Shown here: piece after piece, positions 23,801 through 36,301 of the stretch | Numbering within the stretch: the stretch's first letter is position 1 | Layout: the number at the start of each line of letters is the position of its first letter | Source: Primulina eburnea | Taxonomy: Eukaryota; Streptophyta; Magnoliopsida; Lamiales; Gesneriaceae | DNA length: 64,000 nucleotides | Direction of reading: 5' to 3' | NCBI RefSeq assembly: GCF_022965805.1 | Contig: NW_027331259.1 | Location: 186,001 to 250,000 of the forward strand | The notes under the pieces: model-generated | What the model was told of the DNA's origin: nothing | Seen by the model: the letters and a program-made list of their open reading frames with translations, nothing else | Databases searched by the model: none | Program-made: the position numbers and the translations under genes

Positions 23801-26800
23801 CACATTTTATAGCTTGTCATAAAACCGATGATGCTTCAAACATTGCGGATTTGTTCTTTAGAGAATTCGTTAGGTTGCATGGCATGCCTAGGACTATATA
23901 TTGTTTCTGGTCGCGATGTTAAATTCTTGAGTTACTTTTGGAAGACTTTATGGGCTAAACTTGGCACAAAATTGTTATTTTCTACTACTTGTCATCCTCA
24001 AACGGATGGACAAACTGAAGTTGTCAATAGAACTTTGGGAACACTTTTGCGTGCTATTCTTAAATAGAACTTGGATTGACATTTCTATGGACTTTATTTT
24101 GGGGTTTCCTAGGACTAAGAAGGGGAGGGATTCTATTTTTGTTGTTGTGGATAGATTCTCTAAGATGGCACATTTTATAGCTTGTCATAAAACCGATGAT
24201 GCTTCAAACATTGCGGATTTGTTCTTTAGAGAAGTCATTAGTTTGCATGGCATGCCTAGGACTATTGTTTCTGGTCGCGATGTTAAATTCTAGAGTTACT
24301 TTTAGAAGACTTTATGGGCTAAACTTGGCAAAAAATTGTTGTTTTCTACTACTTGTCATCCTCAAACGGATGGACAAACTGAAGTTGTCAATAGAACTTT
24401 GGGAACACTTTTGCGTGCTATTCTTAAATAGAACTTCAATTGACATTTCTATGGACTTTATTTTTGGGTTGCCTAGGACTAAGAAGGGGAGGGATTCTAT
24501 TTTTGTTGTTATGGATAGATTCTCTAAGATGACACATTTTATAACTTGTCATAAAACCGATGATGCTTCAAACATTGCGGATTTGTTCTTTAGCGAAGTC
24601 GTTAGGTTGCATGGCTTGCCTAGAACTATTGTTTCTGGTCGCGATGTTAAATTCTTGAGTTACTTTCGGAAGACTTTATGGGATAAACTTGGCACAAAAT
24701 TGTTGTTTTCTACTACTTGTCATCCTCAAACGGATGGACAAACTGAAGTTGTCAATAGAACTTTGGGAACACTTTTGTGTGCTATTCTTAAGAAGAACTT
24801 GGATTTACATTTCTATGGACTTTATTTTGGGGTTGCCTAGGACTAAGAAGGGGAGGGATTCTATTTTTGTTTTTGTGGATAGATTCTCTAAAATGGCACA
24901 TTTTATAGCTTGTCATAAAACCGATGATGCTTCAAACATTGCGGATTTGTTCTTTACAGAAGTCGTTAGGTTGCATGGCATGCCTAGGACTATTGTTTCT
25001 GGTCGCGATGTTAAATTCTTGAGTTACTTTTGGAAGACTTTATGGGCTAAACTTGGCACAAAATTGTTATTTTCTACTACTTGTCATCCTCAAACGGATG
25101 GACAAACTGAAGTTGTCAATAGAACTTTGGGAACACTTTTGCGTGCTATTCTTAAATAGAACTTGGATTGACATATCTATGGACTTTATTTTGGGGTTGC
25201 CTAGGACTAAGAAGGGGAGGGATTCTATTTTTGTTGTTGTGGATAGATTCTCTAAGATGGCACATTTTATAGCTTGTCATAAAACCGATGATGCTTCTAA
25301 CATTGCGGATTTGTTCTTTAGAGAAGTCGTTAGGTTGCATGGCATGCCTAGGACTATTGTTTCTGGTCGCGATGTTAAATTCTAGAGTTACTTTTGGAAG
25401 ACTTTATGGGCTAAACTTGGCACAAAATTGTTGTTTTCTACTACTTGTCATCCTCAAACGGATGGACAAACTGAAGTTGTCAATAGAACTTTGGGAACAC
25501 TTTTGCGTGCTATTCTTAAATAGAACTTGGATTGACATTTCTATGGACTTTATTTTGGGTTTGCCTAGGACTAAGAAGGGGAGGGATTCTATTTTTGTTG
25601 TTGTGGATAGATTCTCTAAGATGGCACATTTTATAGATTGTCATAAAACCGATGATGCTTCAAACATTGCGGATTTGTTCTTTAGAGAAGTCGTTAGGTT
25701 GCATGGCATGCCTAGGACTATTGTTTCTGGTCGCGATGTTAAATTCTTGAGTTACTTTTGGAAGACTTTATGGGCTAAACTTGGCACAAAATTGTTATTT
25801 TCTACTACTTGTCATCCTCAAACGGATGGACAAACTGAAGTTGTCAATAGAACTTTGGGAACACTTTTGCGTGCTATTCTTAAATAGAACTTGGATTGAC
25901 ATTTCTATGGACTTTATTTTGGGGTTGCCTAGGACTAAGAAGGGGAGGGATTCTATTTTTGTTGTTGTGGATAGATTCTCTAAGATGGCACATTTTATAG
26001 CTTCTCATAAAACCGATGATGCTTCAAACATTGCGGATTTGTTCTTTAGAGAAGTCGTTAGGTTGCATGGCATGTCTAGGACTATTGTTTCTGGTCGCGA
26101 TGTTAAATTCTAGAGTTACTTTTGGAAGACTTTATGGGCTAAACTTGGCACAAAATTGTTGTTTTCTACTACTTGTCATCCTCAAACAGATGGACAAACT
26201 GAAGTTGTCAATAGAACTTTGGGAACACTTTTGCGTGCAATTCTTAAATAGAACTTGGATTGACATTTCTATGGACTTTATTTTGGGGTTGCCTAGGACT
26301 AAGAAGGGCAGGGATTCTATATTTGTTGTTGTGGATAGATTCTCTAAGATGGCACATTTTATAGATTGTCATAAAACCGATGATGCTTCAAACATTGCGG
26401 ATTTGTTCTTTAGAGAAGTCGTTAGGTTGCATGGCTTGCCTAGAACTATTGTTTCTGGTCGTGATGTTAAATTCTTGAGTTACTTTCGGAAGACTTTATG
26501 GGATAAACTTGGCACAAAATTGTTGTTTTCTACTACTTGTCATTCTCAAACGGATGGACAAACTGAAGTATGTCAATAGAACTTTGGGAACACTTTTGTG
26601 TGCTATTCTTAAGAAGAACTTGGATTTACATTTCTATGGACTTTATTTTGGGGTTGCATAGGACTAAGAAGGGGAGAGATTCTATTTTTGTTGTTTTGGT
26701 TAGATTCTCTAAGATGACACATTTTATAGTTTGTCATAAAACCGATGATGCTTCAAGCATTGCGGATTTGTTCTTTAGAGAAGTCGTTAGGTTGCATGGC

Positions 26801-29572
26801 ATGCCTAGGACTATTGTTTCTGGTCGCGATGTTAAATTCTAGAGTTACTTTTGGAAGACTTTATGGGCTAAACCTGGCACAAAATTGTTGTTTTCTACTA
26901 CTTGTCATCCTCAAACGGATGGACAAATTGAAGTTGTCAATAGAACTTTGGGAACACTTTTGCGTGCTATTCTTAAATAGAACTTGGATTGACATTTCTA
27001 TGGAATTTATTTTGGGGTTGCCTAGGACTAAGAAGGGGAGGGATTCTATTTTTGTTGTTGTGGATAGATTCTCTAAGATGGCACATTTTATAGCTTGTCA
27101 TAAAACCGATGATGCTTCAAACATTGCGGATTTGTTCTTTAGAGAAGTCGTTAGGTTGCATGGCATGCCTAGGACTATTGTTTCTGGTCGCGATGTTAAA
27201 TTCTAGTGTTACTTTTGGAAGACTTTATGGGCTAAACTTGGCACAAAATTGTTGTTTTCTACTACTTGTCATCCTCAAACGGATGGACAAACTGAAGTTG
27301 TCAATAGAACTTTGGGAACACTTTTGCGTGTTATTCTTAAATAGAACTTGGATTGACATTTCTATGGACTTTATTTTGGGTTTGCCTAGGACTAAGAAGG
27401 GGAGGGATTCTATTTTTGTTGTTGTGGATAGATTCTCTAAGATGGCACATTTTATAGATTGTCATAAAACCGATGATGCTTCAAACATTGCGGATTTGTT
27501 CTTTAGAGAAGTCGTTAGGTTGCATGGCATGCCTAGGACTATTGTTTCTGGTCGCGATGTTAAATTCTTGAGTTACTTTTGGAAGACTTTATGGGCTAAA
27601 CTTGGCACAAAATTGTTATTTTCTACTACTTGTCATCCTCAAACGGATGGACAAACTGAAGTTGTCAATAGAACTTTGGGAACACTTTTGCGTGCTATTC
27701 TTAAATAGAACTTGGATTGACATTTCTATGGACTTTATTTTGGGGTTGCCTAGGACTAAGAAGGGGAGGGATTCTATTTTTGTTGTTGTGGATAGATTCT
27801 CTAAGATGGCACATTTTATAGCTTCTCATAAAACCGATGATGCTTCAAACATTGCGGATTTGTTCTTTAGAGAAGTCGTTAGGTTGCATGGCATGTCTAG
27901 GACTATTGTTTCTGGTCGCGATGTTAAATTCTAGAGTTACTTTTGGAAGACTTTATGGGCTAAACTTGGCACAAAATTGTTGTTTTCTACTACTTGTCAT
28001 CCTCAAACAGATGGACAAACTGAAGTTGTCAATAGAACTTTGGGAACACTTTTGCGTGCAATTCTTAAATAGAACTTGGATTGACATTTCTATGGACTTT
28101 ATTTTGGGGTTGCCTAGGACTAAGAAGGGCAGGGATTCTATATTTGTTGTTGTGGATAGATTCTCTAAGATGGCACATTTTATAGATTGTCATAAAACCG
28201 ATGATGCTTCAAACATTGCGGATTTGTTCTTTAGAGAAGTCGTTAGGTTGCATGGCTTGCCTAGAACTATTGTTTCTGGTCGTGATGTTAAATTCTTGAG
28301 TTACTTTCGGAAGACTTTATGGGATAAACTTGGCACAAAATTGTTGTTTTCTACTACTTGTCATTCTCAAACGGATGGACAAACTGAAGTATGTCAATAG
28401 AACTTTGGGAACACTTTTGTGTGCTATTCTTAAGAAGAACTTGGATTTACATTTCTATGGACTTTATTTTGGGGTTGCATAGGACTAAGAAGGGGAGAGA
28501 TTCTATTTTTGTTGTTTTGGTTAGATTCTCTAAGATGACACATTTTATAGTTTGTCATAAAACCGATGATGCTTCAAGCATTGCGGATTTGTTCTTTAGA
28601 GAAGTCGTTAGGTTGCATGGCATGCCTAGGACTATTGTTTCTGGTCGCGATGTTAAATTCTAGAGTTACTTTTGGAAGACTTTATGGGCTAAACCTGGCA
28701 CAAAATTGTTGTTTTCTACTACTTGTCATCCTCAAACGGATGGACAAATTGAAGTTGTCAATAGAACTTTGGGAACACTTTTGCGTGCTATTCTTAAATA
28801 GAACTTGGATTGACATTTCTATGGAATTTATTTTGGGGTTGCCTAGGACTAAGAAGGGGAGGGATTCTATTTTTGTTGTTGTGGATAGATTCTCTAAGAT
28901 GGCACATTTTATAGCTTGTCATAAAACCGATGATGCTTCAAACATTGCGGATTTGTTCTTTAGAGAAGTCGTTAGGTTGCATGGCATGCCTAGGACTATT
29001 GTTTTTGGTCGCGATGTTAAATTCTAGTGTTACTTTTGGAAGACTTTATGGGCTAAACTTGGCACAAAATTGTTGTTTTCTACTACTTGTCATCCTCAAA
29101 CGGATGGACAAACTGAAGTTGTCAATAGAACTTTGGGAACACTTTTGCGTGTTATTCTTAAATAGAACTTGGATTGACATTTCTATGGACTTTATTTTGG
29201 GGTTGCCTAGGACTAAGAAGGGGAGGGATTCTATTTTTGTTGTTGTGGATAGATTCTCTAAGATGGCACATTTTATAGCTTGTCATAAAACCGATGATGC
29301 TTCAAACATTGCGGATTTGTTCTTTAGAGAAGTCGTTAGGTTGCATGGCATGCCTAGGACTATTGTTTCTGGTCGCGATGTAAATTCTTGAGTTACTTTT
29401 GGAAGACTTTATGGGCTAAACTTGGCACAAAATTGTTGTTTTCTACTACTTGTCATCCTCAAACGGATGGACAAATTGAAGTTGTCAATAGAACTTTGGG
29501 AACACTTTTGCGTGCTATTCTTAAATAGAACTTGGATTGACATTTTATGGACTTTATTTTGGGGTTGCATAG
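20831..29572 (+). repeat. integrase-derived satellite, block 2 (about 24 monomers)
   Basis: Same monomer, orientation and SGRD substitution as block 1, between the two solo LTR copies. Most of this block is a second copy of block 1 at an offset of 8911-8912 bases. The first monomer continues the one interrupted by the solo LTR, since the TSD CCTAG is followed by GACTAAGAAGG-type satellite sequence. Confidence 0.93.
25550..29190 (+). repeat. tandem duplication of a 1.82-kb five-monomer unit
   Basis: 25550-27370 and 27371-29190 carry the same variants at an offset of 1821 bases. Shared marks are TTTTGGGTTTGCC at the start, CAAACAGATGG, the GAAGTATGTCAATAG one-base insertion and GTTGCATAGGAC. 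The first large copy (about 17-18.8 kb) has only one such unit, so the gain happened after the large duplication or was lost in the first copy. Confidence 0.85.
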
Positions 29573-31535
29573 TGTGGGGACCCGGACACTAATCATCTTC
29601 TTAATAATCTTTGGGATTTAATTATCAGTTCTGATAAACAGGGTATAAAAATTTTTCTTTTAATAATGTAACTGCGGAAGGTAATGGAATCTAAATACTA
29701 TACATGTCTGTATATAAAAATACAAATTCAGTATTAAAATACAATAATGTACAATATGCTAATCTAAGGTTCACTACTAAAGTTCTAGTAGTAAAATCCA
29801 ATCTACTCCAAGTCCGGAATCACCACGCTAACTCGTATTCTCTTATCGTCATCTCGACCCTGATACAGCCCCACCTGTTGTCATGCACACATACAAAACA
29901 CGACAACAGCCGGATAACTCCGGTGAGAATAAATCCCAGTATAAAACATGGTAAGCATGTATATAAACACACTAGTTCATAAACCATGCGATCATGCATA
30001 AACTCAATATATATTTCATAATCTAGGAAATCAATCAAATAAGCATGCAACTCAAATCAGATAAACATGCATATAAACAATCTAAATCATAAAACATGCT
30101 AGCACAACTGAAAGCAATAACGATGGGTCCCATGATCTAGGAGCCACATCCATGTAGGCATGCAGTTCTAATCAAATCATGTCTAGACTTGACTCAATCT
30201 ATAACTCTAGGGATCCCGGTGTGAATAAGACGTCACTGGCTGTCACCTACCCTACCAATCGAGGTGCTGTACGTCTTATTCCTAGACTTCGGCCTGATCT
30301 GTATCCACATCTACAAAGGGGCGGTGATCTTCCCCTAAGCTGAGATATCGCCGAACATCTAGAAGTCTGGATGATCTCGCAGACTTTCCTATCTTAATGC
30401 ATGAATACACAATCTGTAAACAAGCATAATCATCTTAATGCAATGCAACATGATCTGTAAAAAAAGCATAATTAGATAAAACATAAACAAGAATATAGTA
30501 TGTGATTTATTGGGCAACTCAACGCGATCTCAATTGAGTTGTTCTTCCCGAATATCACATGAATTATACCTTTGTCGTCCCCGTCTGACGAAGACGATGA
30601 TCTGTATTCAACTCTGTCCATCTCAATCTGAAAAGACAATATCGAATACGCTGTATCAGTGAATAACTCGATACACAATCTGTTCTGATCACTACACAAA
30701 TCAGTATAAAATCTGATCAATATCTGAACAAGATACCATCTGATTCATATCAACAATCTCTCTATATAATCTAAATCATATCTGAATCTGATCAATCTAA
30801 TTTAACTGATGTTTCGACGGCATAATAACACAATCTTAATAACCCCGTCACTCTGAACATCACAAATATAATACTGGAACTCATAATCTGTGTCAACCTA
30901 ATTCATACTCTGAATATTAACACAATTCTGATATAGAATCTCAGTCAATATCTTTCAAAAATCATAACAAATACATAAACAATCTGTTCTTCAGTCTGAC
31001 TTCAATTATATAATATCTACGGTAGTAGAAACACCATATATGATTCCCGTCAAATTCTGACAATATCATAATTTTAACTCATGTCTAAACGTAACAAAAC
31101 TTACGTCCAGTTGTAGCCTACGTTGATAGGAACAGGGTACTGAAGTCGGATTAGAAATCAGACGGACGAATTTCGTAAAAATCTCAAGTCTAGGCTTCGA
31201 ACCCTTTTCTTTTTCTATTCCCTCGATTCCTTTCGTTTGAAGACTTAGTTGTATGTATATATATATATATCTTGCATGCAACTCTTACGTGGCAATCTCT
31301 CAAATCTTTTGCCCAATTCTCTCAAAATTACGAAAATGCCATTGCCTCCAATAATTACGAAAATGCCATTGCCATCCAATAATTACGAAAATGCCATCCA
31401 CTATTTACGAAAATGCCATTGACCTCCCATAATTACGAATATGCCATCCGAAAATCACAAGAATGCCATTCAATATTTAAATCAATTATTTAATTTTCAG
31501 GTTCTCACAAAAATGATGACATCTCGGGCCTTACA
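29573..31535 (-). mobile_element. solo LTR of family A, copy 2 (1963 bp)
   Basis: This is the same LTR, same orientation and same insertion point as the copy at 18840, with flanks CATAG (29568-29572) and CCTAG (31536-31540). By eye it differs by only a few substitutions (for example ATGCTAATC against ATGCAAATC) and by lacking one 28-base minisatellite unit. Sharing the imperfect TSD shows it was copied with its satellite surroundings rather than inserted separately. Confidence 0.88.
31324..31471. repeat. AT-rich minisatellite in solo LTR copy 2 (about 6 units)
   Basis: Same ACGAAAATGCC-type units as in the first solo LTR, one unit shorter. The unit loss accounts for the length difference between the two LTR copies. 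Confidence 0.83.
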
Positions 31536-34500
31536 CCTAGGACTAAGAAGGGGAGGGATTCTATTTTTGTTGTTGTGGATAGATTCTCTAAGATGGCACA
31601 TTTTATAGCTTGTCATAAAATCGATGATGCTTCATACATTGCGGATTTGTTCTTTAGAGAAGTCGTTAGGTTGCATGACATGCCTAGGAATATTGTTTCA
31701 GGTCGCGATGTTAAATTCTTGAGTTACTTTTGGAAGACTTTATTGGCTAAACTTGTCACAAAATTGTTGTTTTCTACTACTTGTCATCCTCAAACGGATA
31801 GACAAACTGAAGTTGTCAATAGAACTTTGGGAACACTTTTGCGTGCTATTCTTAAATAGAACTTGGATTGACATTTTATGGACTTTATTTTGGGGTTGCC
31901 TAGGACTAAGAAGGGGAGGGATTCTATTTTTGTTGTTGTGGATAGATTCTCTAAGATGGCACATTTTATAGCTTGTCATAAAACCGATGATGCTTCAAAC
32001 ATTGCGGATTTGTTCTTTAGAGAAGTCGTTAGGTTGCATGGCATGCCTAGGACTATATATTGTTTCTGGTCGCGATGTTAAATTCTTGAGTTACTTTCGG
32101 AAGACTTTATGGGATAAACTTGGCACAAAATTGTTGTTTTCTACTACTTGTCATTCTCAAACGGATTGACAAACTGAAATTGTCAATAGAACTTTGAGAA
32201 CACTTTTGTGTGCTATTCTTAAGAAGAACTTGGATTTACATTTCTATGGACTTTATTTTGGGGTTGCCTAGGACTAAGAAGGGGAGGGATTCTATTTTTG
32301 TTGTTTTGGTTAGATTCTCTAAGATGGCACATTTTATAGCTTGTCATAAAACCGATGATGATTCAAACATTGCGGATTTGTTCTTTAGAGAAGTCGTTAG
32401 GTTGCATGGCATGCCTAGGACTATTGTTTCTGGTCGCGATGTTAAATTCTTGAGTTACTTTTGGAAGACTTTATGGGCTAAACTTGTCACAAAATTGTTG
32501 TTTTCTACTACTTGTCATCCTCAAACGGATGGACAAACTGAAGTTGTCAATAGAACTTTGAGAACACTTTTGCGTGCTATTCTTAAATAGAACTTGGATT
32601 GAAATTTCTATGGACTTTATTTTGGGGTTGCCTAGGACTAAGAAGGGGAGGGATTCTATTTTTGTTGTTGTGGATAGATTCTCTAAGATGGCACATTTTA
32701 TAGCTTTTCATAAAACCGATGATGCTTCAAACATTGCGGATTTGTTCTTTAGAGAAGTCATTAGGTTGCATGGCATGCATAGGACTATTGTTTCTGGTCG
32801 CGATGTAAATTCTTGAGTTACTTTTGGAAGACTTTATGGGCTAAACTTGGCACAAAATTGTTGTTTTCTACTACTTGTCATCCTCAAACGGATGGACAAA
32901 TTAAAGTTGTCAATAGAACTTTGGGAACACTTTTGCGTGCTATTCTTAAATAGAACTTGGATTGACATTTTATGGACTTTATTTTGGGGTTGCCTAGGAC
33001 TAAGAAGGGGAGGGATTCTATTTTTGTTGTTGTGGATAGATTCTCTAAGATGGCACATTTTATAGCTTGTCATAAAACCGATGATGCTTCAAACATTGCG
33101 GATTTGTTCTTTAGAGAAGTCATTAGGTTGCATGGCATGCCTAGGACTATTGTTTCTGGTCGCGATGTTAAATTTTTGAGTTACTTTTGGAAAACTTTAT
33201 GGGCTAAACTTGGCACAAAATTGTTGTTTTCTACTACTTGTAATCCTCAAACGGATGGACAAACTGAAGTTGTCAATAGAACTTTGGGAACACTTTTGCG
33301 TGCTATTCTTAAATAGAACTTGGATTGACATTTCTATGGACTTTATTTTGGGGTTGCCTAGGACTAAGAAAGGGATGGATTCTATTTTTGTTGTTGTGGA
33401 TAGATTCTCTAAGATGGCACATTTTATAGCTTGTCATAAAACCGATGATGCTTCAAACATTGCGGATTTGTTCTTTAGAGAAGTCGTTAGGTTGCATGGC
33501 ATGCCTAGGACTATTGTTTCTGGTCGCGATGTTAAATTCTAGAGTTACTTTTGAAAGATTTTATGGGCTAAACTTGGCACAAAATTGTTGTTTTCTACTA
33601 CTTGTCATCCTCAAACGGATGGACAAACTGATGTTGTCAATAGAACTTTGGGAACACTTTTGCGTGCTATTCTTAAATAGAACTTGGATTGACATTTCTA
33701 TGGACTTTATTTTGGGGTTGCCTAGGACTAAGAAGGGGAGGGATTCTATTTTTGTTGTTGTGGATAGATTCTCTAAGATGGCACATTTTATAGCTTGTCA
33801 TAAAACCGATGATGCTTCAAACATTGCGGATTTGTTCTTTAGAGAAGTCGTTAGGTTGCATGGCATGCATAGGACTATTGTTTCTGGTCGCGATGTAAAT
33901 TCTTGAGTTACTTTTGGAAGACTTTATGGGCTAAACTTGGCACAAAATTGTTGTTTTCTACTACTTGTCATCCTCAAACGGATGGACAAATTGAAGTTGT
34001 CAATAGAACTTTGGGAACACTTTTGCGTGCTATTCTTAAATAGAACTTGGATTGACATTTTATGGACTTTATTTTGGGGTTGCCTAGGACTAAGAAGGGG
34101 AGGGATTCTATTTTTGTTGTTGTGGATAGATTCTCTAAGATGGCACATTTTATAGCTTGTCATAAAACCGATGATGCTTCAAACATTGCGGATTTGTTCT
34201 TTAGAGAAGTCATTAGGTTGCATGGCATGCCTAGGACTACTGTTTCTGGTCGCGATGTTAAATTTTTGAGTTACTTTTGGAAGACTTTATGGGCTAAACT
34301 TGGCACAAAATTGTTGTTTTCTACTACTTGTCATCCTCAAACGGATGGACAAACTGAAGTTGTCAATAGAACTTTGGGAACACTTTTGCGTGCTATTCTT
34401 AAATAGAACTTAGATTGACATTTCTATGGACTTTATTTTGGGGTTACCTAGGACTAAGAAGGGGAGGGATTCTATTTTTGTTGTTGTGGATAGATTCTCT

Positions 34501-35681
34501 AAGATGGCACATTTTATAGCTTGTCATAAAACCGATGATGCTTCAAACATTGCGGATTTGTTCTTTAGAGAAGTCGTTAGGTTGCATGGCATGCCTAGGA
34601 CTATTGTTTCTGGTCGCGATGTAAATTCTTGAGTTACTTTTAGAAGACTTTATGGGCTAAACTTGGCATAAAATTGTTGTTTTCTACTACTTGTCATCCT
34701 CAAACGGATGGACAAATTGAAGTTGTCAATAGAACTTTGGGAACACTTTTGCGTGCTATTCTTAAATAGAACTTGGATTGACATTTTATGGACTTTATTT
34801 TGGGGTTGCCTAGGACTAAGAAGGGGAGGGATTCTATTTTTGTTGTTGTGGATAGATTCTCTAAGATGGCACATTTTATAGCTTGTCATAAAACCGATGA
34901 TGCTTCAAACATTGCGGATTTGTTCTTTAGAGAAGTCGTTAGGTTGCATGACATGCCTAGGACTATTGTTTCTGGTCGCGATGTTAAATTATTGAGTTAC
35001 TTTTGGAAGACTTTATGGGCTAAACTTGGCACAAAATTGTTATTTTCTACTACTTGTCATCCTCAAACGGATGGACAAACTGAAGTTGTCTGTGACACCC
35101 TGACCCGTAACAATAAAATATACAGCGGAATTTAAACATTGCGGATTTGTTCTTTAGAGAAGTCATTAGGTTGCATGGCATGCCTAGGACTATTGTTTCT
35201 GGTCGCGATGTTAAATTTTTGAGTTACTTTTGGAAGACTTTATGGGCTAAACTTGGCACAAAATTGTTGTTTTCTACTACTTGTCATCCTCAAACGGATG
35301 GACAAACTGATGTTGTCAATAGAACTTTGGGAACACTTTTGCGTGCTATTCTTAAATAGAACTTGGATTGACATTTCTATGGACTTTATTTTGGGGTTGC
35401 CTAGGACTAAGAAGGGGAGGGATTCTATTTTTGTTGTTGTGGATAGATTCTCTAAGATGGCACATTTTATAGCTTGTCATAAAACCGATGATGCTTCAAA
35501 CATTGCGGATTTGTTCTTTAGAGAAGTCGTTAGGTTGCATGGCATGCATAGGACTATTGTTTCTGGTCGCGATGTAAATTCTTGAGTTACTTTTGGAAGA
35601 CTTTATGGGCTAAACTTGGCACAAAATTGTTGTTTTCTACTACTTGTCATCCTCAAACGGATGGACAAATTGAAGTTGTCA
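31536..35681 (+). repeat. integrase-derived satellite, block 3 (about 11 monomers)
   Basis: It continues the array from the second solo LTR to the B1 insertion. It carries the family-wide SGRD change and local variants such as GTCATTAGG (REVI) and GTTAAATTTTTGAG, which reappear at 44-46 kb and 49-53 kb. One monomer holds the LTR stub at 35091-35136. Confidence 0.93.
35091..35136 (-). repeat. 46-bp LTR C stub inside a satellite monomer (1 of 5)
   Basis: After satellite GAAGTTGTC comes TGTGACACCCTGACCCGTAA and the rest of the first 46 bases of LTR C, ending TTTAAA, then satellite CATTGCGG. The left junction is identical to that of the full element at 54120. About 180 bp of monomer is missing. 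Confidence 0.9.
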
Positions 35682-35989
35682 TGTAGTGACCCGTTCCAGA
35701 ATCACCTACTAATCAAGAACTAAGCATGCAACTTAACTTAATTAATAATAATCAGAGATAACAGCGGAAATACCAACAAATGATAGATATACAACCCAAT
35801 CGAAAATCCAGAACAACTCAACTAAACTGAAATATACGGTACAACCATATCGAAACAAAAAGTACTGAAGAACTAAACCAACCGGCTACTCAACGTCCTC
35901 CTCCTCCTCCTCCTGAGCTGTCCAACCTGAGGCCTGCCCCGTGGAAATGGGGTGTCCAAGATAAACAAAACCGAGGACGTGAGCGATAA
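35682..35989 (-). repeat. left LTR of B1, first segment (interrupted)
   Basis: The outer 308 bases of the LTR, ending in GATAA, which is the TSD of the nested element B2. The rest of this LTR continues at 40082. A short CCT microsatellite lies near 35897-35914. Confidence 0.9.
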
Positions 35990-36072
35990 TGTAGTAGCCC
36001 GAATTCCAAATTGGGTAATTAACGGAGTAATGGTGATTAAGAAGGTTTAAGGTGTAATTTTGACCAAGTCAT

Positions 36073-36287
36073 GATCGGACGGACCGAAGATGGTTCGGAA
36101 GCACCGAAGAGTTCGGAAGGTCCGAAGTGGGTTCGGTGGATCCGATCATGAGGTGTCAAGAGCAGCTGGACACGTGCATGTTCGGACGGTCCGAAGTGTA
36201 TGATCGGAGGATCCGATCATGAGCTGTCAAGAGCCAATGGACACGTAGCGTTCGAACGTTCCGAAGTGTTGTTCGGAGGATCCGAAC
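36073..36287. repeat. cluster of about eight 17-bp palindromes in LTR B
   Basis: Imperfect palindromes of the forms GTTCGGACGGTCCGAAG and GATCGGAGGATCCGATC recur about every 25-40 bases directly upstream of the TATA box. The same cluster is in every LTR of this family here (minus strand near 40915-41145, 43790-44020, 47170-47400 and 49000-49225). Its position in U3 suggests a binding-site array or a foldback structure; the function is not known. Confidence 0.85.
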
Positions 36288-36293
36288 ATGGCC

Positions 36294-36301
36294 TATAAAT
36301 A
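36294..36301 (+). promoter_or_regulatory. TATA box of LTR B2
   Basis: TATAAATA in the context GCCTATAAATAGTGC, just after the palindrome cluster. It is a strong match to the plant RNA polymerase II TATA consensus. Reverse copies (TATTTATA) occur in the B1 and B3 LTRs at 40904-40911, 43777-43784 and 47159-47166. Confidence 0.8.

Larger units (their letters stand above)
21870..32480 (+). repeat. second copy of a large array segment carrying the solo LTR
   Basis: From about 21.87 kb the variant monomers match those from about 12.96 kb at a constant offset of 8911. Beyond an internal 1.82-kb duplication the offset is 10733, through the solo LTR. After a 28-base deletion in the LTR it is 10705, until about 32.48 kb (matching about 21.77 kb). 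So two adjacent head-to-tail copies exist, about 12.96-21.8 and 21.87-32.48. I set the boundaries by diagnostic variants, so they are good to about 100 bases. Confidence 0.82.

Noticed and set aside
9360..32480. Repeats as an assembly artefact
   Set aside because: Copies differ by independent variants (28-bp unit, 1821-bp gain, substitutions), which argues for real duplications, although only long reads can settle it.
35091..35136. The 46-bp stubs as independent insertions of a very small mobile element
   Set aside because: All five share both junctions exactly, show no TSD of their own, and match the outer end of LTR C at the same insertion point.
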